Shown one piece after another: positions 31,956 through 41,812 of a stretch of DNA of 64,000 nucleotides. A program made the position numbers and the translations under genes. Source of the stretch: Anaeramoeba ignava (Eukaryota > Metamonada > Anaeramoebidae); assembly GCA_028826165.1 (NCBI GenBank), contig JAPDFW010000063.1, positions 930,001 through 994,000 of the forward strand, written 5' to 3'. Positions within the stretch are counted from its first letter, which is position 1. Each line of letters starts with the position of its first letter. Below the pieces are notes generated by a model. It searched no databases. It was not told where the DNA came from and worked only from the letters and a program-made list of their open reading frames with translations.

Positions 31956-34900
31956 TTAATCCAAATTAGCTGCTAATTGAGAATAATCAATCTCTGAATA
32001 TTGTTTTTGATTTGGACCTGATTTCTTGCAATAATCAATATGTTGAATAGTTGATTTAAAGAATAACAAAACATCATGAGAAACCAATTGAGAGAATTTG
32101 AAGTCATTTTCTTTCTTGTTTTGGAGAATTAATTGCAATAATCTGTTGATATAATCTGCATTGATTTCAGGAGCGCCTTTATCAAAAAAATAAAGACAAA
32201 CATTAAGAATTTCAAAAAGTAACTCGAACATGGCAGCAGGTTCCATTGAAGATCCAGCAACACGAATAGCTCTTGAAACGCATCCAAATAATCTTTTGCT
32301 ATCATGAAAATATGGTTTGATAGTAACGGTTTTTTCTACTTCTTCATCTGATTCTGATTCTGATTCTGATTCTGATTCTGATGAATCACTTGAATCTGAT
32401 TCTTTTTTTTCTTTTTTTTCTTTTTTTGGTTTTTTTTCTTTCGGTTTTTTTGTTTCTTTTACTTTTTCTTCAATGATAACATCATCTGCCCAAAATAAAT
32501 ATCCACATTTATAAACTGCTCTTGATTGATGTGTGTTTAACATTAATTTTGATGAATATCCTCCACATTGATTTGATAATGAACTAAAATTATCTTCTCC
32601 AAATGAACGTATTGTTTGAAGTGTTGAAATGATTAAACTTATGATATAATATTGTTGATTTGTTACAACGATGAATTCTTCATAAGCAAGGATAGCCTTT
32701 TTAAAATTTTTAAAATATTATAAAATTATAAAATTCATTTATAAAATTAAAATTCATTTAAAATTAAAATTCATTTTGAAATTAAAATTCATTTTAAAAT
32801 TCATTTTGAAATTAAAATTCATTTTGAAATTAAAATTCATTTTGAAATTAAAATTCATTTTAAAATTAAAATTCATTTTAAAATTAAAATTCATTTTGAA
32901 ATTAAAATTCATTTTGAAATTAAAATTCATTTTTTAAATTAAAATTAAAATTCATTTTGAAATTAAAATTCATTTTTAAATTAAAATTCATTTTGAAATT
33001 AAAATTCATTTTGAAATTAAAATTCATTTTGAAATTAAAATTCATTTTGAAATTAAAATTCATTTTGAAATTAAAATTCATTTTGAAATTAAAATTCATT
33101 TTGAAATTAAAATTAAAATTAAAATTCATTTTGAAATTAAAATTCATTTTGAAATTAAAATTCATTTTAAAATTAAAATTCATTTTAAAATTAAAATTCA
33201 TTTTAAAATTAAAATTCATTTTGAAATTAAAATTAAAATTCATTTTGAAATTATTAAAATTCATTTTGAAATTAAAATTCATTTGAAATTAAAATTCATT
33301 TTGAAATTAAAATTAAAATTCATTTTTTTAAAATTAAAATTAAAATTAAAATTCATTTTAAAATTAAAATTCATTTTAAAATTAAAATTCATTATAAAAT
33401 TAAAATTCATTTTAAAATTAAAATTCATTTTGAAATTAAAATTCATTTTGAAATTAAAATTCATTATAAAATTAAAATTCATTTTAAAATTAAAATTCAT
33501 TTTGAAATTAAAATTCATTTTGAAATTAAAATTATTTTTTACTTGTGTCATAAATTCATATGTAATTGCTTCAAATCCACATTTAGATGATGCTTGAGCT
33601 GCTTGAAGAAATAAACGAAGTGTAATTTCAGGTAAAATAGCTTTTAAAGAACTTAAAATTTTATGAACAAATTGGAAAACTTTTTTTGCAGTAAAAGGAA
33701 CTTCAATTTTTTTCTTTTGATGAGAATGAATTAAAAATGAAAGTTTTAAAGCAACAAAAATTAATGGATAAACAGTAAATTGGACTCTTCTTTCTCCACC
33801 AGTTCCAAAACTTGAAGCAAGTAACTTAAATAATTATAAAATAACAATTTGAATTTAAATTATTATTTGAATTTAAATTATTTTTTTGAATTTAAAATAT
33901 TTTTGATTTGAATTTAAATTTATAAACCTGAAGAATTTGAAATGTTTCATTGATATTATTAGGTGATGTAAGTAAATGAGCAGCACGACAAACAGATTCT
34001 TGTTCTGATTCAAAAATAGCTTGTTCATAATCATCATCTTTTCTATAAGGTGGTGCATCTTCTGAATCTTGTAATAAAACTTGAATTGTTTCAAGAAATT
34101 TTTTAACCTAATAAATAATTAATAAAAATAATAATAATAAAAATAATAAAATTAATAAATAATTAATAAAATAATTAATAAATAATTAATATAAATTTGT
34201 TTTTGAATCTATTTTCTTTTGTTGTTATTATACTTTATCAAGTTCAGAAATTATTGTTGCATTTTTAACAACATTATCAACAAAATCATGTGCTATTTTT
34301 CTTCTTTGTTCATAAGGAAGTAAATTAATAGATGAAGTAAATGATCCAAGTTCCAAAATCACATTTGCATTGTTATATTTTTCCAAAGCTGTTTTTAAAA
34401 TATCATAAAATTCTTGAATTTCTTTAGGATCATTTCTAAATAATTTTTGAATTTGAATTTTGAATTTAATTTTGAATTAATTAATTTTAAAATATTTTTC
34501 ATTTTTAATTTGAATTAATATACTTATCACTGGCTTCAATTAATTCTTTTGCTGAATTTAATATTTTTTCTGTATTATCAAGTTTTGCTAAATATAAAGA
34601 AAGAGAAAGTTTCAAAATATAATGAAGAATTGTTAACAACTCATATCTTGTAATTGTAGAACAAGTATCAGCAACACTTTGAAAAGAATTGAAAAAAACA
34701 TTAAAAATATCAACATCATTAGGAATCATTTTTGGATTTTCTTGAGAATATCTAATCAATCTATCAATTAAATCATTATAAATATTTTTGATATTAACTT
34801 CCGATTGAAGTTTTGCAATTGGTTCCAATAAAAGAGTTAAAGTCTTCAAATGGAATTCATCTGAAAAAACTTGAGAAATAACTTCCAAAAGATATTGTTG

Positions 34901-36335
34901 AGCAAGAGTATCATGACATTCAATAATTTGTTCAATGATTTTGGGAAGAACAACTCCATGATAAAGAGAAATATCAACTCCTTCTAATTGTGATAATCTG
35001 ACTAAATTGATTCCAATAAGTGTTCTTATTTCTGCTCTTTCTTTTTGATACATCATTTTCGCCTGTTTTTTCTTTTCTTCTGATAAATTAGCTGGTGGTG
35101 TTTGATATTGAATTCGAACCCATAATTTATTTGATTCAACAAAATTGAAAAGAATAAAATCAATGCTATCTTTAACACTTCCATCTCTTGAACTTAAATT
35201 TTAATAATATTATTATCAATAAAAAATTTTTTTTATTATTTTTTTTTTGAATGAAATATTTACTTTGAATATTCAGAATTTAAATCGGGAAGTTTATCTT
35301 TTGTCATTTGAATTAAATAGTAACGAAGAAAGAGACCTTTTGTTGGATGTTGAATTCCTCTACACATATCAACTAAATCTTGAAGGACATCCTTTTAATA
35401 TTAATTATTTTAAATTTTAATTTTAATTTTAAATTTAATATTAATTTTAATTTTAATTTTAATTTTAATATTAATTTTAATTTTAAATTTAATTTTAATT
35501 TTAATTTTAATTTTAATTTTAATTTTAATTTTAATTTTATAAATGAATTTTAATTTTAATTTTAATTTTGATTTTAAATTTTAAATTAATTTTGATTTTA
35601 ATTTTGATTTTAATTTTAAATTTAATTTTGATTTTAAATTTAATTTTGATTTTAATTTTAATTTTAAATTTTAATTTTAATTTTAATTTTAAATTTTAAT
35701 TTTAATTTTAATTTTAATTTTATAAATGAATTTTAATTTTTATTTTATATTAACTTTGACTGGAACTTCTTTGCTTTTTATTAAAACAGATCCACAAGTA
35801 ACAAGTAAATATAATCTTGGAAGAACTTTTCCTGTAAATTGAACTCTTTTATAAATTTCAATAGCTTTTGTTCCCTTTTTAATTTCATCATGAAGATATA
35901 ACTCAAGATAACGAAGTTCATCAAAAATTAACATATCTTTTAAATAAATAAATTAATTATTAATAATTTTTATTTAAAAAAAAAAAAGAAAAATATTTAA
36001 ATTAAATTATTTTTTTTTAATTACAAAGATTATAATAATTTTTGGGTGATAAAGCCGTTGTTGATAATTCTTCAATCATAGAAGATGCTTTATCAAGAGC
36101 TATCCATGTTTTTTGTTCGTCTAAATCCTTTCTCATAAAGAAAGCAATTCTTTGAACCTTTAAAGAAAAAAAAATTTTTTTCAGTTTAAATTAAATTTTT
36201 TTATTTTTATATTTTTTTTTTGGTTACTTTTGTTGTTATTTCTTTTAAAATTTGTGCTTGTTCTTGATCTGGAGTTAAAATACTTTGTAATTTTGATTTA
36301 ACTGATTTTGCTCTTTTTGCAAGTGGATTTGACAT
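31956..36335 (-). CDS. VPS35: VPS35, retromer core subunit
   Basis: Alpha-solenoid scaffold of the retromer, which recycles cargo from endosomes to the Golgi or plasma membrane with VPS26 and VPS29. Nine reverse exons: 36335-36228, 36157-36025, 35936-35755, 35391-35264, 35192-34524, 34435-34234, 34107-33928, 33824-33543, 32696-31956, all in phase, giving 874 residues (human 796). Visible: [56 protein letters not shown] with the PRLYL motif needed for VPS26 binding, [29 protein letters not shown], and C-terminal [30 protein letters not shown]. The last exon carries a Lys-rich then Ser/Glu/Asp-rich insertion (32330-32480) between the LFW block and [12 protein letters not shown]. Exon 3 has the less usual donor GTTAAT. 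Confidence 0.95.
32697..33542 (-). repeat. VPS35 intron 8, 18-bp tandem repeat
   Basis: About 40 copies of ATTCATTTTGAAATTAAA (forward strand) with minor variants, between donor GTAAAA and acceptor AAAAAG. Frames on both strands are repeat shadows. Confidence 0.95.
35392..35754 (-). repeat. VPS35 intron 3, AATTTT hexamer array
   Basis: TTTTAA hexamers with two ATAAATGAATTTT motifs (about 35539 and 35722). Joining across gives [16 protein letters not shown]. Confidence 0.9.
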
Positions 36336-36454
36336 TTTTGTTTTTAAACTTTGATGAAAAAATGAAAAATGAAAAAATGAAAAAATGAAAAATGAAAAAA
36401 TGTTTTTTTTTATTGACTTTAATTTGTAAAAAAAAAAAGTGAAAATGTTTAACT

Positions 36455-37460
36455 TTAAAAATTTGTTTTGTATTCAACAAATTCTTTATTTGGTTTTAAA
36501 AGAAATTCTTTATCTACTTTATATTCTGTTTCGTTTCTAATTTCAAGAAAAATTTGAGTAAGAAGTTTTCCAAGAAAATTTGTTCCATTTCCATAAAGTC
36601 CATCAGCCCATTGTTTATCATTTTTTGTATGTTCAATAAAAAGGAAATTTTCTTTTGTTTGAATTAATGTATCCATAATATATCTAAATTCGGAATTTGG
36701 TTCTTTAAATTTCAATCTTAAACCAGCAAGCATCTTTAATTAAATATTAAAATTAAAATTCATTTATAAATTAAAATTAAAATCAAAATTAAAATTAAAA
36801 TCAAATTCAATATTAAAATTAAAATTAAAATTAAAATCAAAATTAAAATTAAAATTAAAATTAAAATTAAAATTAAAATTAAAATTAAAAATTAAAATTA
36901 AAATTAATTACAACATAGATTTTTTTGTGATCCCAATTTTCAATTCTAGGAGGATAACCAGTTTTAGATCTAATAACTCTCTTCTTTTTAGAAACAACAA
37001 AATCTGAAGGATTAACACCAAGTTGAATCAATTGATTTTTCTCTTTTGTAGATAAAGAATATCTTCCTTGACCATAACCAGCAGCTTTAGAAGGATTTAA
37101 ATGAAGAGCAATAAAACGAGCATCTGCTTCTAAAAGTGATTTTGTTGATTGAAAAAAATTTTCCACACTTGGTACTTCATTTTCAAGAAGAAAATCATGA
37201 AAAACAATTTGTTCTTTTTGTTCTTCTTCATAAATTGATGGAAAAAATTTGCTTTTTATATTCAATTTTGATGGGAATAAATTCGAAAATACTCTTCTTC
37301 CTGGATTCGATATTCCTAATTTTTCATCCTCTTCTTCATATGGTTCTTTTTTTGTGTGTGAATAAAAGGGAATTACTTTAGTAACTTGATATTCGATATT
37401 GTTGAAAATTTGAACTGTTTTTTTAGAAAATGGTTGAATTTCAACTTGATTTTCTTTCAT
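36455..37460 (-). CDS. NADAR-domain protein
   Basis: Two reverse exons, 37460-36912 and 36733-36455 (donor GTAATT, acceptor AAAG, phase 0), encode 275 residues. Residues from about 95 on match the NADAR (YbiA/DUF1768) fold: VPSVENFFQSTKSLL at the start, GYGQGRYSL, then WDHKKIYVMLAGLRLKF, and a C-terminal KQWADGLYGNGTNFLGKLL, the counterpart of the family W-G-G...GxNxLG motif. NADAR proteins are known as N-glycosidases acting on riboflavin intermediates, and some remove ADP-ribose from guanine. The N-terminal 90 residues are not recognised. The ATG at 37460 is chosen; upstream codons are leader. The gene starts 66 bp from the divergent first RCC1-BTB copy. Substrate cannot be told from sequence. 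Confidence 0.85.
36734..36911 (-). repeat. NADAR gene intron, AAAATT hexamers
   Basis: A 178-bp intron of AAAATT/AAAATC hexamers. The 18-mer AAATTCATTTATAAATTA occurs next to the acceptor (about 36756-36775). Confidence 0.85.
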
Positions 37461-37526
37461 AATCAAAAAAAAATGAAAAAAAAGAAAAAAATGAAAATTT
37501 AAAATTCATTTTTTTTCTTTTCAAAA
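37461..37526. promoter_or_regulatory. compact bidirectional promoter, NADAR / RCC1-BTB copy 1
   Basis: Only 66 bp separate divergent starts. The forward side contains CATTTTTTTTCTTTTCAAAA immediately before the ATG; the same string precedes all other RCC1-BTB copies. The reverse side contains T-rich CATTTTTTT copies toward NADAR. Confidence 0.5.
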
Positions 37527-39352
37527 ATGAAGAATGAAATTATATGTTTTGGAAGAAATGAAAAACCAAAACTTATCAAAAATGAACCATATAAAATAGC
37601 AAAACCAATTCAATTTAAATTTAAATTTGAAAATGAAAATGAAAATGAAAATGAAAATGAAAATGAAAATGAAAAACAAATTAAACAAATTTCATCAGGT
37701 TATTTATCAATAATTTTCCTTTTTAAAAATGGAAAAGCAATAGAATATTTAAATAAAAATGATTCAAAACAAAATCCTGAAAAAATCCAAATTGAAAATA
37801 TTCAAAAAGTAACTATTGGTGATCAAAATGTAGCTGTTTTAACAATAGAAGGAAATGTATTTGCCAAAGGAGAAAATATTAATCCAAATAATCCAAATGA
37901 ACTTATCAATATTTCATCATTAATTGAAGATAAAAATGATAGAGTAATTCAAGATGTTGTTTCTGGACGTAATTCAATTTACTTATTAACTTCAAATAAA
38001 AATGCTTATAGAATTGGTTCAAATCAATATGGTCAACTTGGTTTTGATTCTGAAACACTTAAAGAAACAGATAAACCAATTTTAATGATGAAAAATGTTT
38101 CTAAAATATTTTCAGGAAATGATTCAAATTTCATGTTTTTCTTTTAAATTCAAATCAAGAATTATTTGGATGCGGAAATAACACAAATGGTCAACTTGGG
38201 TTAGGAGAATCAAGAAAAGAAACAAAAATCCAAAAATTAACCAAAATCCAAAATATTCCAAAAGGTAAAATAATTAATATTCAATGTGGATATTCTCATT
38301 CAATAATGTTGATTGAAAATGAAAATCAAAATCAAAATCCAAAAAGAAAACTTTATTCATGTGGAAGCTATCGATACAATGGACTTGGCAAATATGGGAA
38401 AAATGCTTATGAATTTACTGAAATCAAATCATCTTTATTTGAAAATGATGATATTATTGAAGTTTCTGTTGGAAATTTTCATACTTTGATTTTAACTTCT
38501 AATTCAAAATTAATTGGATTTGGATACAACTATTTTGGTCAATTAGGAACTGGAAATTTAACAGAAAATGAATTAATTCCAATTCAAATTGAAATTCCTA
38601 AATTAAGATTTAACGAAAATATTTCCAATTATCATATTTCTTGTGGAAGTAACAATTCATTTATTTATTATTCCCTTTTCTTTCTTCTTTTTCCAATCTT
38701 GAAGAAGATTTGATAAAATTATTTGAAAGAAAAGAATTTTGTGATATTTCATTTAAAACAGAAAATGGAGAAATAATCTAAAGCTCATAAATTAATATTG
38801 AAATATAGATTAAATCAAAATGAAAATCAAATTGAAAAACTTCAAGAAATTATTTCAAAAAAATCAATTAAAGAATCAAATCAAATATTTGAAATGATTT
38901 ATTCAAATAATTCCAATATAAATCCAAAATTATATTATGAAATTAAAGAAATTATAAATTTAAATGAAAAAATAGAAGAAACAATGAAAAGAATTTATTT
39001 AAATGAAAATGAAAATGAAAATGAAAATGAAAATGATTTTATAATTGAAAGAAAAGAAAAACAATATAAATTTCCTAAATTAATATTAATAATGAGAAGT
39101 GAATTATATCGAGGAATGTTTTTATCTGTAACTGAAGATAAATCAAATAAAGTTACAGATTATAGTGAATTAAGTAATAAATCATTTCAAATATTTGAAT
39201 ATTGGATTTATTCAAATCAAATTAAAGATGGAATTGAAATTACACAAGAAATAATTGATGAAATTCAAATTGGAATTGATTATTTTCAATTAAATCAAAC
39301 AAATCCAAATTTATTTGATTTATTAATTAAAAAATTTAATAATCAAAATTAA
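37527..39352 (+). pseudogene. RCC1-BTB paralogue, copy 1 (degraded)
   Basis: Full-length relative of the five following copies but broken by at least three indels. Near 38127-38146 a 2-nt gain (or 1-nt loss) ends the frame where paralogues read VFLLNSNQEL. Near 38665-38690 an extra 5 nt stand between YY and NLEEDL. At about 38780 one extra T makes a stop in the EAHKLIL motif. Before and after each break the protein is 85-95% like copy 2 by eye. Net length (1826 nt) is out of phase. The N-terminus starts at 37527 (MKNEIICFGRNEKPKL) and has one residue more than the others. It could be a recent pseudogene; sequencing error is less likely with three breaks in one copy. Confidence 0.8.
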
Positions 39353-39758
39353 AATTAAAATCAAAATTAAAATTAAAATCAAAAATTAAAATTAAAAATA
39401 AAAATTAAAATTAAAATTAAAATTAAAATTATAATTAAAATTAAAATCCAAATTAAAATCAAAATTAAAATTAAAATTAAAATTAAAATTAAAATTAAAA
39501 TTAAAATTAAAATTAAAATTAAAAATCAAAATTAAAAATTAAAATTAAAATTTAAAATTAAAATTAAAATTAAAATTAAAATCAAAATTAAAATTAAAAT
39601 TTAAATTAAAATTAAAATTAAAATTAAAATCAAAATTAAAATTAAAATTAAAATTAAAATTAAAATTAAAATTAAAATTAAAATTAAAATTAAAATTAAA
39701 ATTAAAATTAAAAATTAAAATTCCAAAAATCATTTTTTCATTTTTTTTCTTTTCAAAA
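39353..39758. repeat. AAAATT array and leader between copies 1 and 2
   Basis: About 370 bp of AAAATT hexamers beginning at the stop codon of copy 1, then TTCCAAAAATCATTTTTTC and the CTTTTCAAAA leader of copy 2. Confidence 0.9.
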
Positions 39759-41597
39759 ATGAATGAAATTTTATTTTTTGGAAGAAATAAAGAGCCAAAA
39801 CTTATCAAAAATAAACCAGAAAAAATAATAAAACCAATTCAATTTAAATTTGAAAATGAAAATGAAAATGAAAATGAAAATGAAAATGAAAATGAAAATG
39901 AAAATGAAAATGAAAATGAAAATGAAAATGAAAAACAAATTAAACAAATCTCATCAGGAAATTATTCAACAATTTTCCTTTTTAAAAATGGAAAAGCAAT
40001 AGAATATTTAAATAAAGATGATTCAAAACAAAATCCTGAAAAAATCCAAATTGAAGAAAATATTCAAAAAGCAACTGTTGGCGATGGAAATGAAGCTATT
40101 TTAACAAAAGAAAGAAATGTATTTGCAAAAGGAGAAGATATTAATCCAAATAACCCAAATGAATTTATCAATATTTCATCATTAATTGAAGATACAAATG
40201 ATAGAATAATTAAAGATATTGTTTCTGGAGTTGGCTCAATTTATTTATTAACTTCAAATAAAAATGCTTATAGAATTGGTTCAAACAAATTTGGTGAACT
40301 TTTTTTTGATTCTGAAAAACTTAAAAAAATTGAAAAACCAGAAAAACCAATTTTAATGATGAAAAATGTTTCTAAAACATTTTCAGGAAATTGTTCAAAT
40401 TTCGTTTTTCTTTTAAATTCAAATCAAGAATTATTTGGATCAGGATATAACGGAAGTGGCCAACTTGGATTAAGAGAATCAAGAAAAGAAGAAGAATACA
40501 TCCAAAAAATAACCAAAATCCAAAATATTCCAAAAGGTAAAATAATTGATATTCAATGTGGATATTCTCATTCAATAATGTTGATTGAAAATGAAGATGA
40601 AAACCAAAATCCAAAAAGAAAACTTTATTCATGTGGAAGCTATCGATACAATGGACTTGGCAAATATGGGAAAAATGCTTATGAATTTACTGAAATCAAA
40701 TCATCTTTATTTGAAAATGATGATAATATTCTTGATTTTTCTGTTGGATATGCCCATACTTTGATTTTAACTTCCAATTCAAAATTAATTGGATTTGGAA
40801 ATAATGAATTTGGTCAATTAGGAACTGGTAATAGATTTGTTGTTGAATTAAATCCAATTCAAATTGAACTTCCTAAATTAAGATTTAATGAAGATATTTC
40901 TAATTATCATATTTCTTGTGGAAGTAACAAATCATTTCTTTATTATTCTCCTTTTATTTCCAATCTTGAAGAAGATTTGATAAAATTATTTGAAAGAAAA
41001 GAATTTTGTGATATTTCATTTAAAACAGAAAATGGAGAAATAATTGAAGCTCATAAATTAATATTAAAATATAGATTAAATCAAAATGAAAATCAAATTG
41101 AAAAACTTCAAGAAATTATTTCAAAAAAATCAATTAAAGAATCAAATCAAATATTTGAAATGATTTATTCAAACAGAATAATAAATCCAAAATTATATTC
41201 AGAAATTAAAGAAATTATAAATTTAAATGAAAAAATTGAAGAAACAATGAAAAGAATTTATTTAAATGAAAATGAAAATGAAAAAGATTTTATTATTGAA
41301 AGAAAAGAAAAACAATATAAATTTCCAAAATTAATATTAATAATGAGAAGTGAATTATATCGAGGAATGTTTTTATCTGTAACAGAAGATAAATCTAATA
41401 AAGTTACAGATTATAGTGAATTAAGTAATAAATCATTTCAAATATTTGAATATTGGATTTATTCAAATCAAATTAAAGAAGAAATTCAAATTACACAAGA
41501 AATTATTGATGAAATTGAAATTGGAATTGATTATTTTCAATTAAATCAAACAAATCCAAATTTATTTGATTTATTAATTAACAAATTTAATAATTAA
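39759..41597 (+). CDS. RCC1-BTB protein, copy 2
   Basis: Single-exon, 612 residues. About residues 1-415 are RCC1-type repeats: recurring sGyshtifL ... G.N..GQLG patterns such as NSNQELFGSGYNGSGQLGL and NSKLIGFGNNEFGQLGTG, predicted beta-propeller, preceded by a Glu-Asn run of about 28 residues. About residues 425-600 form two BTB-like units. The first reads LIKLFERKEFCDISF...EAHKLILKYRL. The second reads KFPKLILIMRSELYRGMFLS, then KVTDYSELSNKSFQIFEYWI. Proteins of this architecture (RCBTB-like) are often adaptors for cullin-3 ligases or binding scaffolds; that role is inference. The start lies directly after the shared CTTTTCAAAA leader. Confidence 0.9.
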   Translation: MNEILFFGRNKEPKLIKNKPEKIIKPIQFKFENENENENENENENENENENENENENEKQIKQISSGNYSTIFLFKNGKAIEYLNKDDSKQNPEKIQIEENIQKATVGDGNEAILTKERNVFAKGEDINPNNPNEFINISSLIEDTNDRIIKDIVSGVGSIYLLTSNKNAYRIGSNKFGELFFDSEKLKKIEKPEKPILMMKNVSKTFSGNCSNFVFLLNSNQELFGSGYNGSGQLGLRESRKEEEYIQKITKIQNIPKGKIIDIQCGYSHSIMLIENEDENQNPKRKLYSCGSYRYNGLGKYGKNAYEFTEIKSSLFENDDNILDFSVGYAHTLILTSNSKLIGFGNNEFGQLGTGNRFVVELNPIQIELPKLRFNEDISNYHISCGSNKSFLYYSPFISNLEEDLIKLFERKEFCDISFKTENGEIIEAHKLILKYRLNQNENQIEKLQEIISKKSIKESNQIFEMIYSNRIINPKLYSEIKEIINLNEKIEETMKRIYLNENENEKDFIIERKEKQYKFPKLILIMRSELYRGMFLSVTEDKSNKVTDYSELSNKSFQIFEYWIYSNQIKEEIQITQEIIDEIEIGIDYFQLNQTNPNLFDLLINKFNN

Positions 41598-41812
41598 AAT
41601 TAAAATTAAAATTAAAATTAAAATTAAAATTAAAATTAAAATTAAAATTAAAATTAAAATTAAAATTAAAATTAAAATTAAAATTAAAATTAAAATTAAA
41701 ATTAAAATTAAAATTAAAATTAAAATTAAAATTCAAATTAAAATTAAAATTCAAAATTAAAAATAAAATTAAAATTAAAATTAAAATTAAAATTAGTTTT
41801 CATTTTTTGATT
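41598..41812. repeat. AAAATT array between convergent genes
   Basis: AAAATT hexamers from the stop of copy 2 to about 41794, next to the stop of the ankyrin-BTB gene. Confidence 0.9.
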
